NCBI GenBank assembly: GCA_947453725.1
Contig: CANGHH010000001.1
Location: 248,001 to 312,000, forward strand
DNA: 64,000 bases
DNA from: Betaproteobacteria bacterium
GTDB lineage: Bacteria; Pseudomonadota; Gammaproteobacteria; Burkholderiales; Burkholderiaceae_C
Direction: 5' to 3'
Shown here: positions 29,062-37,698 of the stretch, one piece after another
How the letters are laid out: every line of letters begins with the position of its first letter
Position numbering within the stretch: position 1 is the first letter of the stretch
Notes under the pieces: generated by a model
Database searches by the model: none
Told to the model about the DNA's origin: nothing
Seen by the model: the letters and a program-made list of their open reading frames with translations, nothing else
Made by a program: the position numbers and the translations under genes

Positions 29062-30372
29062 ATGAACGCCCCCGCATCCAACACCAACACCAACGCCACC
29101 GCGCCGACCACCGGGCCTGCCACTTCGAGCGCCGGCAACCCCGCGCGCAAGAAGGCCCTGACCGCCGTCAGCGCGCTGGTCGCCGTCGGCGGCATCGCCT
29201 ACGCCGCCTACTGGGCGCTGGTGCTGAACCATTTCGAGTCCACCGACAACGCCTATGTCCAGGGCAACGTCGTGCAGCTGACGCCCCAGGTCGGTGGCAC
29301 GGTGGTGGCCATCAACGCCGACGACACCGACCACGTGAAGGCCGGCCAGACGCTGGTGAAGCTGGACCCGGCCGATGCCCAGGTGGCGCTGGAACAGGCC
29401 GAAGCGCAGCTGGCGCAGACGGTGCGCGAGGTGCGCACGCTGTACGCCAACAACGGCACGCTGCAGGCCCAGATCGCGCTGCGCGAAGCCGACCTCGCGC
29501 GCGCTCAGACCGAAGTCGCCAAGGCGCAGGACGACGTCAGCCGGCGCGGCCCGCTGCTGGCCAGCGGCGCCGTCGGCAAAGAAGAGTTCAACCACGTCAG
29601 CGCCCAGCTGACGGCGGCGCGCAGCAGCGTGGCGGCGGCGCAGTCGGCGCTGCTGGCGGCGCGCGAACAGCTGGCGTCGAACCAGGTGCTGACCGAGGGC
29701 GTGGCCGTCGACCAGCACCCCAACGTGGCGCGCGCCGCGGCCCGCGTGCGCGAAGCCTTCCTGGCGCTCAGGCGCGCCGACCTGCAGTCGCCGGTCGACG
29801 GTTTCGTCGCCAAGCGCAGCGTGCAGCTGGGTCAGCGCGTGCAGGCCGGCACGCCGCTGCTGTCGGTGATCGCGCTGAGCCAGGTCTGGGTCGAGGCCAA
29901 CTTCAAGGAAAGCCAGTTGCAGAAGCTGCGCATCGGCCAGCCGGTGGAACTGGTGGCCGACGTCTACGGCAAGCAGGTGCGCTACCACGGCAGCGTCGAA
30001 GGCCTGGGCGCCGGTACCGGCGCGGCCTTCGCGCTGCTGCCGGCGCAGAACGCCACCGGCAACTGGATCAAGGTGGTGCAGCGCGTGCCGGTGCGTGTCG
30101 CGCTGGACCCCAAGGAAGTCGCCGAGCACCCGCTGCGCGTCGGCCTGTCGATGGACGCCAAGGTCGACGTCAGCAGGACCGACGGCCGCATGCTGGCCGA
30201 CGGGTCGCGCGCGTCGACGCTGGCGAAGACGGCGGTCTTCGAGACGAACAACCAGGCGGCCGACGCCGAGGTGCGCCGCATCATCGGGGCCAACGGCGGC
30301 CACCCGGCGAAGCTGGCGGCCCGGGCGCCGAGTGCCCAAGCGGTGGCCAGCGCGGCGCCCCGCGCGCAATGA
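29062..30372 (+). CDS. emrA: EmrA-like membrane fusion protein
   Basis: A 436-residue periplasmic adaptor of the HlyD/EmrA family. It has a short cytoplasmic tail rich in Asn and Thr, one membrane anchor (about residues 33-54, VSALVAVGGIAYAAYWALVL), and the conserved FESTDNAYVQGNVVQLTPQV. A long coiled-coil hairpin follows (about 110-230) and then the barrel domain (VEANFKESQLQKLRIGQPV). It joins the inner-membrane EmrB-type exporter to the outer-membrane duct. GGAG precedes the ATG. Confidence 0.92.
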   Translation: MNAPASNTNTNATAPTTGPATSSAGNPARKKALTAVSALVAVGGIAYAAYWALVLNHFESTDNAYVQGNVVQLTPQVGGTVVAINADDTDHVKAGQTLVKLDPADAQVALEQAEAQLAQTVREVRTLYANNGTLQAQIALREADLARAQTEVAKAQDDVSRRGPLLASGAVGKEEFNHVSAQLTAARSSVAAAQSALLAAREQLASNQVLTEGVAVDQHPNVARAAARVREAFLALRRADLQSPVDGFVAKRSVQLGQRVQAGTPLLSVIALSQVWVEANFKESQLQKLRIGQPVELVADVYGKQVRYHGSVEGLGAGTGAAFALLPAQNATGNWIKVVQRVPVRVALDPKEVAEHPLRVGLSMDAKVDVSRTDGRMLADGSRASTLAKTAVFETNNQAADAEVRRIIGANGGHPAKLAARAPSAQAVASAAPRAQ

Positions 30373-30392
30373 ACTGAGCGAGCCCGACGACC

Positions 30393-32006
30393 GTGTCTGC
30401 ACCCGCCTCCACCGCGGCCTCCGGCCCCGTGCCATCGCCGGCCCCGGCCGGGCCGGCGCGCCAGATCGCCTTTCCGCCGCTGACCGGCAGCCAGCGCGTC
30501 TGGGGCACGGTGGCGCTGTCGCTGGCCACCTTCATGAACGTGCTCGACACGTCGATCGCCAACGTCAGCATCCCGGCCATCGCCGGCGACCTCGGCGTCA
30601 GCCCTTCGCAGGGCACCTGGGTCATCACCTCCTTCGCGGTGGCCAACGCCATCTCGGTGCCGCTGACCGGCTGGCTGACGCAGCGCTTCGGCCAGGTGCG
30701 CCTGTTCACCGCCAGCGTGCTGCTCTTCGTCATCGCCTCGTGGCTGTGCGGCCTGGCGCCGAACATCGAATCGCTGATCGCCTTCCGCGTGCTGCAGGGC
30801 CTGGTCGCCGGGCCGATGATTCCGCTGTCGCAGACCCTGCTGCTGGCCAGCTACCCGGCCGCCAAGGCCGGCACGGCGATGGCGATGTGGGCGGTGACGG
30901 TGCTGGTCGCGCCGGTGGCCGGGCCGCTGCTGGGCGGCTGGATCACCGACAACATCTCGTGGCCGTGGATCTTCTACATCAACGTGCCGGTGGGCCTGTT
31001 CGCCGCCGCGCTGACCTGGTCGATCTACCGCCAGCGCGACCCCGGGCCGCGCCGCGTGCCGCTGGACCGTGTCGGCCTGATGCTGCTGGTGCTGTTTGTC
31101 GGCGCGATGCAGATCTGCATCGACAAGGGCAAGGAACTGGGCTGGTTCGAGTCGGGCGAGATCCAGATCCTGGCGCTGGTCGCGGTGCTCAGCTTCCTGT
31201 TCTTCCTGGCCTGGGAGCTGACCGAGAAGCACCCCATCGTCGACCTGCGGCTGTTCGCGCAGCGCAACTTCCTGGTCGGCACGGTGTCGCTGTCGGTGGC
31301 CTACGGCCTGTTCTTCGGCAACGTCGTGCTGCTGCCGCTTTGGCTCCAGCAGTACATGGGCTACACGGCGACCTGGGCCGGGCTGGCGACGGCGCCGGTG
31401 GGCGTGCTGGCCATCCTGCTGTCGCCCTGGGTCGGCAAGAACGTCGGCCGTTTCGATCCGCGAAAGCTGGCCAGCGTGGCCTTCATCGGCTTCGCGCTGG
31501 TGCTGTGGATGCGTTCGCGCTTCAGCGCCCAGGCCGACTTCGCGACCATCCTGCTGCCCACCGTGCTGCAGGGCGCGGCGATGGCCTTCTTCTTCATCCC
31601 GCTGCAGGCCATCGTGTTCTCGGGGCTGACGCCCGACAAGATGCCGTCAGCGGCCGGGCTGTCGAACTTCGTCCGCATCACCGCCGGCGCCATCGGCACC
31701 TCGCTGTTCACGACGCTGTGGGAAGACCGCGCCGTGCTGCACCACGCGCAGTTTGCCGAGACCGTCAACCGCGGCAACAGCGCGGTCACGCAGACGCTGG
31801 CCCAGCTGGCGGCTGGCGGCCTGAGCCCCGATCAGGCGCTGGCGACGGTCAACCGCACGCTGGACCAGCAGGCCTACACGATGGCCGCCACCGACCTGTT
31901 CTACGCCTCGTCGGGGCTGTTCCTGCTGTTGCTGCTGCTGCTGTGGTTCGCCCGGCCTCGGCCGCCGCAAGGGCGGGCGGCGGCCGAGGCCGGCGGCGCA
32001 CACTGA
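30393..32006 (+). CDS. emrB: EmrB-like drug exporter, DHA2 family
   Basis: A 537-residue proton-driven exporter of the major facilitator superfamily, DHA2 group with 14 membrane segments. Motif C-type and family signatures are visible: LATFMNVLDTSIANVSIPAI and GLVAGPMIPLSQTLLLASYP. The best start is the GTG at 30393, 20 bp after emrA. Its last 106 bases overlap the 3' end of hoxW on the opposite strand. The C-terminal tail is rich in Leu then Arg/Pro/Ala, and could have grown into the neighbour. Substrate unknown, probably hydrophobic toxicants. Confidence 0.93.
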   Translation: MSAPASTAASGPVPSPAPAGPARQIAFPPLTGSQRVWGTVALSLATFMNVLDTSIANVSIPAIAGDLGVSPSQGTWVITSFAVANAISVPLTGWLTQRFGQVRLFTASVLLFVIASWLCGLAPNIESLIAFRVLQGLVAGPMIPLSQTLLLASYPAAKAGTAMAMWAVTVLVAPVAGPLLGGWITDNISWPWIFYINVPVGLFAAALTWSIYRQRDPGPRRVPLDRVGLMLLVLFVGAMQICIDKGKELGWFESGEIQILALVAVLSFLFFLAWELTEKHPIVDLRLFAQRNFLVGTVSLSVAYGLFFGNVVLLPLWLQQYMGYTATWAGLATAPVGVLAILLSPWVGKNVGRFDPRKLASVAFIGFALVLWMRSRFSAQADFATILLPTVLQGAAMAFFFIPLQAIVFSGLTPDKMPSAAGLSNFVRITAGAIGTSLFTTLWEDRAVLHHAQFAETVNRGNSAVTQTLAQLAAGGLSPDQALATVNRTLDQQAYTMAATDLFYASSGLFLLLLLLLWFARPRPPQGRAAAEAGGAH

Positions 32007-32509
32007 GCGCCCACCAGCCCGCCGCGGCGCACCCAGGCCAGCGCCCAGGCCAGGGCCGCTTCGAGGTTCGCCAGCGCCGCCAGGCCCGGCGGCTCGCCCA
32101 GTTGGCAACGTTCGCCGCGGATGGCCAGCAGGGTGCAGGGAGGCGGGTCTTGTCCGACCACGTCGCGGTAGGCCTGCAGCAGCGAGCGGGGTGACATCGC
32201 GTGGCTGGAGTAGCTGGCATCGCGTGCCGGCTGCAGCGCTGTGGCCGTGAAGGGCGGCGGGCTGCTCAGGCTGGCATCGACCAGCAGCACCGCCCGGCGG
32301 CCGACCAGGTCGAGCGCCAGCTCGACCTGCAACTGGTAGTCGTCCAGGCATTCGACGCCGGCCGCGTCGCCCAATGCGGCGCGCAGGCGCTCGACCAGCA
32401 TCGGCCCCAGCGCGTCGTCGCCGCGGCTGCGGTTGCCCCAGCCCAGCACCAGCAGCGGGGCGGCGCCCGCCGAATCGGCCGCCGGCGCGACCGGCGCGGG
32501 GCTGCTCAT
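31901..32509 (-). CDS. hoxW: Hydrogenase maturation endopeptidase HoxW
   Basis: A 202-residue protease of the HybD/HoxW family, which trims the C-terminus of the hydrogenase large subunit after nickel insertion. Family motifs are LGWGNRSRGDDALGP near the start, VLLVDASL with the metal-binding Asp, and the His in SYSSHAMSP. The start ATG overlaps the hoxH stop (ATGA). The core is complete by about residue 162. The remaining tail (about 40 residues, low complexity, ending NSSSSN-like and NSPDEA) lies entirely antisense to the 3' end of emrB and may be a recent extension. Confidence 0.9.
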   Translation of the reverse strand: MSSPAPVAPAADSAGAAPLLVLGWGNRSRGDDALGPMLVERLRAALGDAAGVECLDDYQLQVELALDLVGRRAVLLVDASLSSPPPFTATALQPARDASYSSHAMSPRSLLQAYRDVVGQDPPPCTLLAIRGERCQLGEPPGLAALANLEAALAWALAWVRRGGLVGAQCAPPASAAARPCGGRGRANHSSSSNSRNSPDEA

Positions 32510-34017
32510 GCCGCCAGGCCCGTCGGTGCCCGCAGGTCGCGCACCAAGCCGCCGCCGGACTGGAACACCCGGTCCAGCAGCGCGCCGTCAGCGCCGAGCA
32601 GGGCCACGTCCAGCGGCATCTGGCCCAGCGCATGGGTGGCGCACGACAGGCAGGGGTCGTAGGCGCGGATCGCCACCTCGATGTGGTTGAGCAGGCCTTC
32701 GGTCAGCTCGTGGCCGTCGAGGTATTGCTGCGCCACCGCGCGCACGGCCTCGTTCATGGCCTGGTTGTTGTGGGTCGTCGAGACGATCAGGTTGCACCTC
32801 GTCACCAGATCGTTGTCGCCGACCTCGTAGTGGTGGATCAGGGTGCCGCGCGGGGCCTCGATCACGCCGATGCCGCTGCGCTGGCGCGGGCCGCCGGCCA
32901 TCAGCTCGCCGCCCAGGATCTCGGGGTCCTCCAGCAGGCCCTGGATCACCTCGACGCAGTGCAGCATCTCGATCATCCGCGCCCAGTGGTAGGCCAGCGC
33001 GGCGTGGAGGGTGGCGCCATGGCCCCAGGCCACGAAGGCGCGGCGCTCGGCCTCGGCCAGCGGGCTGGGGATGAAGTCGCAGTTCTGCACGCGCGCCAGC
33101 GGCCCCACGCGGTACCAGCCCAGGGCGGGCCCCAGGCTTTTCAGGAAGGGGAACTTCATGTAGCTCCAGGGCTTGACCTCCTCCTCGATCAGGTCGAGGT
33201 AGCCCTGGTCGCTGGCGCCGTCGAAGAGGATGCCGCCGTCGGCGTCGCGCGCGCGGAGCACGCCGTCGTAGAGGTCCATCGCGCCGTCGGCGCGCACCAG
33301 GCTGAGCTGGTTGGCGCGGAAGCTGCCGAATTGGTCGTAGAGCGCCGGGTTGCTGCTGTGCAACTGCCGGGCGATGGCCACAGCCTCCTGCGCCCAGCCG
33401 ACCCGCTGCGCCACGTCGCGCTTCAGCAGCGCGCGGTCTTCGGCGCTGACAGGCTGGTTCATGCCGCCGGGCACCGAGCCCGTGCCGTGCACCCGCTTGC
33501 CGGCGGTGGCGCGGATCACCTCCTGGCCGAACTTGCGCAGCAGCACGCCCTTCCTGGCGATTTCGGGGTAGGCCTGCGCGACCCCGACGATGTTGCGCCG
33601 GCCGACTTCGGAATCGAAGCCGAACAGCAGGTCGGGCGATGCCAGGTGGAAGAAGTGCAGGGCATGCGACTGCATCACCTGGCCGTAGTGCATCAGGCGG
33701 CGGATCTTCTCGGCCGAGCCGGTGACGGTCTGTGCGCCGACCACGCGGTCGAAGGCCTTGCTGGCCGCCAGGTGGTGCGACACCGGGCAGATGCCGCACA
33801 GCCGCTGCACCATCACCGGCACTTCCCAGTAGGGCCGTCCCTCGATGAATTTCTCGAAGCCGCGGAACTCGACGATGTGCAGCCGCACCTGCCGCACGTG
33901 GTTCTGGGCGTCGAGCAGGAGGGTCACCTTGCCGTGGCCCTCGACGCGGGTCACCGGGTCGATGGCCACGCGGCGCAGCCCTTGCGGGTGGGCGGCGGTT
34001 TCGAGCCTTGAAGTCAT
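32506..34017 (-). CDS. hoxH: NAD-reducing hydrogenase large subunit HoxH
   Basis: A 503-residue [NiFe] hydrogenase catalytic subunit of the bidirectional, NAD-linked group. The four nickel ligands are present: Cys74 and Cys77 in RLCGICPVSHH, and Cys456 and Cys459 in DPCLSCATHA. The His462-Ala463 region marks the expected cleavage site for HoxW. It leaves a C-terminal peptide of about 40 residues, longer than the 24 I recall for Cupriavidus. One base separates its ATG from the hoxY stop. It splits H2 and passes electrons through HoxY to HoxFU. Confidence 0.97.
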   Translation of the reverse strand: MTSRLETAAHPQGLRRVAIDPVTRVEGHGKVTLLLDAQNHVRQVRLHIVEFRGFEKFIEGRPYWEVPVMVQRLCGICPVSHHLAASKAFDRVVGAQTVTGSAEKIRRLMHYGQVMQSHALHFFHLASPDLLFGFDSEVGRRNIVGVAQAYPEIARKGVLLRKFGQEVIRATAGKRVHGTGSVPGGMNQPVSAEDRALLKRDVAQRVGWAQEAVAIARQLHSSNPALYDQFGSFRANQLSLVRADGAMDLYDGVLRARDADGGILFDGASDQGYLDLIEEEVKPWSYMKFPFLKSLGPALGWYRVGPLARVQNCDFIPSPLAEAERRAFVAWGHGATLHAALAYHWARMIEMLHCVEVIQGLLEDPEILGGELMAGGPRQRSGIGVIEAPRGTLIHHYEVGDNDLVTRCNLIVSTTHNNQAMNEAVRAVAQQYLDGHELTEGLLNHIEVAIRAYDPCLSCATHALGQMPLDVALLGADGALLDRVFQSGGGLVRDLRAPTGLAA

Positions 34018-34018
34018 G

Positions 34019-34585
34019 TCAGTCGTAGCGCATCAGGCCGGGGCCCAGGTGGGGGGTGCGCCCGGCCATCAGGTCGGTCAGCAAAGCCCAGAAGGCGTCG
34101 GCCGCCGGCGGGCAGCCGGGCAGGAAATAGTCGACGTGCACGACCTCATGGATGGGGTGCACCTGGTTCAGCGGCAGCGGCAGTTCGGGGTCGTTGGGGA
34201 TGGCACTGCCCTCGCTCAGGCCCTGGCGGTGGCGGTAGACCTCGGTCAGCATCGTCCCCAGGTCGAACTGGTTGCGCTGCGCCGGCAGGCCGCCGTTGAT
34301 GGCGCAGGCGCCCACCGCCACCAGGGTCTTGCAGTGGGCGCGGAACTCGCGCAGCACGACCACGTTCTCGGCGTTGCACAGCCCGCCTTCGATCAGCCCG
34401 ATGTCGCAGTGGCCGACGGCCTTGATGTCGGTCAGCGGCGAGCGGTCGAACTCGATGTGTTCCAGCAGCTCGAACAGGCGCTCGTCGATGTCCAGCAAGG
34501 ACATGTGGCAGCCGAAGCAGCCGGCCAGCGAGACGGTGGCCACCTTCAGCTTGCGCGGCCCGTGGGGCAGCACCGGCAGCGTCAC
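34019..34585 (-). CDS. hoxY: NAD-reducing hydrogenase small subunit HoxY
   Basis: A 188-residue small subunit carrying one proximal [4Fe-4S] cluster. Ligand motifs are AGCFGCHMSLLDID (Cys23, Cys26), VGACAINGG and LPGCPP. The short form without the medial and distal clusters is normal for soluble HoxY. Translation starts at a GTG overlapping the hoxU stop by four bases (GTGA). It links the [NiFe] site in HoxH to the iron-sulfur chain of HoxU. Confidence 0.95.
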   Translation of the reverse strand: MTLPVLPHGPRKLKVATVSLAGCFGCHMSLLDIDERLFELLEHIEFDRSPLTDIKAVGHCDIGLIEGGLCNAENVVVLREFRAHCKTLVAVGACAINGGLPAQRNQFDLGTMLTEVYRHRQGLSEGSAIPNDPELPLPLNQVHPIHEVVHVDYFLPGCPPAADAFWALLTDLMAGRTPHLGPGLMRYD

Positions 34586-35319
34586 GGCGCTTGCCTTTCT
34601 TCCTGCTCGGCCACCGACTGCGTGTCGTATTGCCGCTGGCCGATCGGGATCACGAAGCCGCGGCGCTTGGGCAGGATCGAGCCCACCGGGCAGATGTTGG
34701 CGGCGCGGTCGCCCAGCGCCATCGCGGTGTCGGCCAGCCGGCCGCTGGCGCTGTTGACCAGCAGGTGGGTGTCGATGCCGTGGCCGCCGATCGCGAAGAC
34801 GTTCTTGCCGTCGACGTCGCGACTGGCGCGCACGCACAGCCCGCACAGGATGCAGCGGTTGAAGTCGAGCAGGATGTCGGGGTGGCTGGCGTCGACCGGC
34901 CGTGCCGGATAGAACGCCTCGAAGTGCGGCCCTTCCATGCCCATCTGGTAGGCGGTGGCCTGCAGCAGGCAGTGGCCGCTTTTCTCGCAACTGGGGCAGA
35001 AGTGGTTGCCCTCGACGAAGAGCATCTGCAGCAGGGTCTTGCGGTGGCCGTTGAGCGCGTCGGTGTTGCTCTCGACGGTCAGCCCGGCGGCGGCACGCAC
35101 GGTGCAGGCAGCGCCGCTGCGGCCGTCGATCTGCACGGTGCACAGCCGGCAGGAGCCATGGGCCGCGAACGCCGGGTGCCAGCACAGGTGCGGGATGTAG
35201 CGGCTGGCCCGGTGGGCGGCTTGCAGGATCGTGTCGCCCGGCTTGAATGCCAGGTCTTCGCCATCCAGCGTGAAACCCGGGCCGGTATGGGCGTCCGGGC
35301 TGGCGAGGTCGTCGCTCAC
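34582..35319 (-). CDS. hoxU: NAD-reducing hydrogenase diaphorase small subunit HoxU
   Basis: A 245-residue iron-sulfur protein homologous to the N-terminal part of NuoG. An N-terminal [2Fe-2S] domain has Cys in IPHLCWHPAFAAHGSCRLC and AACT. A His-Cys3 site follows (HFCPSCEKSGHC), then a ferredoxin-type site (CILCGLC with a later NICPVGS). It carries electrons between HoxY and the flavin subunit HoxF. The GTG start overlaps the hoxF stop by four bases. Confidence 0.95.
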   Translation of the reverse strand: MSDDLASPDAHTGPGFTLDGEDLAFKPGDTILQAAHRASRYIPHLCWHPAFAAHGSCRLCTVQIDGRSGAACTVRAAAGLTVESNTDALNGHRKTLLQMLFVEGNHFCPSCEKSGHCLLQATAYQMGMEGPHFEAFYPARPVDASHPDILLDFNRCILCGLCVRASRDVDGKNVFAIGGHGIDTHLLVNSASGRLADTAMALGDRAANICPVGSILPKRRGFVIPIGQRQYDTQSVAEQEERQAP

Positions 35320-37145
35320 GTCCGGTCCTCCAGGTAGGCGCCAGCGTCGCTGCGGCCGGTCATGTGGCGCGCGATGGACAGTTCTGCATTGAGGTCGAAA
35401 CCCGGCTCGAAGTAGAGCGACTTCAGGTGCTGCTCGTAGGCCGGGCGGAACTTCAGGATGGTGTCGCGCAAAGGGTTGCAGGCGCTGGCGCCCAGCCCGC
35501 AGTGGGTGGCCATGTGCATCAGCTTGTCCAGTTCGAACAGCACGTCGATGTCGTGTCGCGAGCCGCGGCCGGCGGCCAGCTTGTCCATGCGCTTGACGAC
35601 CAGGGCCGTGCCCACCCGGCAGGGCGTGCAGAAGCCGCAACTCTCTTGGGCGAAGAAACGGGCGAAGCCGTGGGCCACCGCGAACATGTCGCGGCTGCGG
35701 TTGAAGACCATCAGGGCGCCGGCCGTGGGCACGTCTTCGAAGGCGATGCGGCGGCCGAACTCGAAAGCCGACAGGCACAGGCCCGACGGCCCGCCGACCT
35801 GCACCGCCTGCGTGTCGCGGGCGCCGCAGTCCTCCAGGATGCGGCCGATGCGCGTGCCGTAGGGGTATTCGTAAAGACCGGGCCGCTCGCAGTCGCCCGA
35901 CACCGAGTGGATCTTGGTGCCGGTGGACTTGGCCGTGCCGATGCCGGCCCACCAGGCGCCGCCCTGCACCGCGATGTGCACCGCAGCGCTGAAGGTCTCG
36001 ACGTTGTTGACGACGGTCGGGTGGCCGAGATAGCCGTGCTCGACGGGGAAGGGCGGGCGGATGCGCGGCGTGCCGCGTTTTCCTTCCAGCGACTCGATCA
36101 GCGCCGATTCCTCGCCGCAGACGTAGGCCCCGGCGCCGACGTGGATGGCGATGTCGAAATCGAAGCCGGCCCGGCCTGCGATGCCCTGACCGAGCAGACC
36201 GGCGTCGCGGCGGCGCTGCAGCACCGCCTGCAGGTCTTCGAGCAGGTAGCGGTACTCGCCACGCAGGTAGATCAGGCCCCGGCGCGCGCCGATCACCAGC
36301 GCGGCGATGCTCATGCCTTCGATCACCGCGTCGGCGCGGCGGGTCAGCAGCACGCGGTCCTTGAAGGTGCCGGGTTCGCCCTCGTCGGCGTTGCACACCA
36401 CCACATGCTCGGCCCCGGGCGCCTGGCGGCACAGTTCCCACTTCAGGCTGGTTGCAAAGCCGGCGCCGCCGCGGCCGCGCAGCTTGGAACGCTTCATCTC
36501 GGCCAGCATGGCCACCGGCCCACGGGCCAGCGCGGCGCCGAGCGCGGCACCGGGGGGCGGCGCCTCGCCCAGCAGCACATCGGCGCGGCGGATGTTGTCG
36601 TGCACCTGGAACCAGTCGGCCGGCCACCGCGCCACCGGCACGTGGCGGCGGATGTGCTCGGCGATCTGCGCCACCCGGGGGGCATCCAGCCGGGTGACGA
36701 CCTGGTGGTGGTTGACCAGCAAGGCCGGGCCGTTGTCGCACAGGCCCGTGCATGCGGTGTGGTCGACGCTGACCCTGCCGTCGGCGCTGAGCCGCCCTGG
36801 CGCCACGCCCAGGCGGCGGCAGAGGTCGGCCATCAGCGCCTCGCTGCCCAGCATGCGGTCGGTGACGTTGTCGCTGAACAGCACGCGGTAGGCACCCACC
36901 GGCTGGGTGTGGAAGAAGCGGTAGAAGCTGGCCACACCTTCGACATGGGCCAGCGTCAGGCCCAGCCCAGCGGCGATCTGCTGCAGGTGGCCGCGCTGCA
37001 ACCAGCCCTGCAGGGCCTGCCATTCCCGCAGGATCTGCACCAGCGCATGCGGGTCGGCGTGGTGGCGCGCCAGCAGCGCGCTCAGCGCAGCGGCCGGCGG
37101 CGCCGAGGCGCCCTGGGGCAGGGACTGGGTGGGCGGCTGGTCCAT
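35316..37145 (-). CDS. hoxF: NAD-reducing hydrogenase diaphorase large subunit HoxF
   Basis: A 609-residue flavoprotein that reduces NAD+ with electrons from H2. The N-terminal part (about residues 25-165) is NuoE-like, with DHTACTGLCDNGPALLVN. The main part is NuoF-like: FMN/NADH sites GRGGAGFATSLKWE, CNADEGEPGTFKDR and GAYVCGEESALIESLEGKRG, and a [4Fe-4S] motif SCGFCTPCRVG with a later Cys. I use the ATG at 37145; a TTG at 37172 is in frame. It heads the coupled operon hoxFUYHW. No hyp genes or hoxI lie in the window. Confidence 0.96.
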   Translation of the reverse strand: MDQPPTQSLPQGASAPPAAALSALLARHHADPHALVQILREWQALQGWLQRGHLQQIAAGLGLTLAHVEGVASFYRFFHTQPVGAYRVLFSDNVTDRMLGSEALMADLCRRLGVAPGRLSADGRVSVDHTACTGLCDNGPALLVNHHQVVTRLDAPRVAQIAEHIRRHVPVARWPADWFQVHDNIRRADVLLGEAPPPGAALGAALARGPVAMLAEMKRSKLRGRGGAGFATSLKWELCRQAPGAEHVVVCNADEGEPGTFKDRVLLTRRADAVIEGMSIAALVIGARRGLIYLRGEYRYLLEDLQAVLQRRRDAGLLGQGIAGRAGFDFDIAIHVGAGAYVCGEESALIESLEGKRGTPRIRPPFPVEHGYLGHPTVVNNVETFSAAVHIAVQGGAWWAGIGTAKSTGTKIHSVSGDCERPGLYEYPYGTRIGRILEDCGARDTQAVQVGGPSGLCLSAFEFGRRIAFEDVPTAGALMVFNRSRDMFAVAHGFARFFAQESCGFCTPCRVGTALVVKRMDKLAAGRGSRHDIDVLFELDKLMHMATHCGLGASACNPLRDTILKFRPAYEQHLKSLYFEPGFDLNAELSIARHMTGRSDAGAYLEDRT

Positions 37146-37267
37146 GGCTGCTTCCGCTGAGGCTTGCAGCAATGTCGCATGGCCGTCGGGCGCGGGACTT
37201 GCGCTGCCTCAGAGGAAGCCGCCCCCGCATCGAGGGCCTTGCCGGGGGCTCTGCCGGCCTTCAGTCC

Positions 37268-37675
37268 TCAGTGAGAGCGGCCGCGACCGCCTGAGCGCTT
37301 GGGGGCTGCCGGCGGCGCCGGCGCGGGCTCGGGCGCCGCGCCGCGCACCTTGATCGCCAGTTCCTTGCTGGTGATGCCGGCGAACAGCGCCGCCGCACGG
37401 ACCTTGATTTCCAGCAGTTCGCTGGCGCTGACCGAATACTGCCCGGTGACCTTGTTCACATCGACGCGGAACTCCACGTCCTTGCCGGCGTTGGACAGCG
37501 TGCCGCTGGTGAATTCGTAGTCTTCGCTCTCGAAGGGCGGGCCCTGGGTTTCGACATCCCAGTCTTCGTAGTCGATACGGCCGATTTCGCCGCTGGCCAG
37601 GTTCAGTGCGGCCTTGCCGACGATGACTTCTTCGGTCAGTTCGTCGTTGATCGTGATCGGTACCTTCAGGTCCAC
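37268..37675 (-). CDS. Unknown 135-residue protein between rdgC and hoxF
   Basis: A small soluble acidic protein starting at a GTG at 37675, six bases after an AAGG. A TTG at 37702 overlapping the rdgC stop is an alternative. The body is a run of predicted beta strands (VDLKVPITINDELTEEVIVG, DVEFRVDVNKVTGQYSVSAS), and the tail is Pro/Ala-rich and basic (ending RSGGRGRSH). I recognise no family. It follows rdgC by about 24 bp, so the two are probably cotranscribed. A link to the hydrogenase operon 122 bp further on is not evident. Confidence 0.6.
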   Translation of the reverse strand: MDLKVPITINDELTEEVIVGKAALNLASGEIGRIDYEDWDVETQGPPFESEDYEFTSGTLSNAGKDVEFRVDVNKVTGQYSVSASELLEIKVRAAALFAGITSKELAIKVRGAAPEPAPAPPAAPKRSGGRGRSH

Positions 37676-37698
37676 GGTGCGCCTTGTAGCTTCGAGGT

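Noticed and set aside
27403..30435. A 1,010-codon minus-strand frame opposite the outer-membrane factor and emrA genes
   Set aside because: Same reasoning: complete, motif-bearing genes lie on the plus strand and the antisense product is low complexity.
37146..37267. Possible sigma-54 promoter upstream of hoxF
   Set aside because: On the minus strand GGCCATG and TTGC occur, but the GG and GC are 12 bases apart, not the required 10, so the match fails. No convincing promoter was found in this gap.
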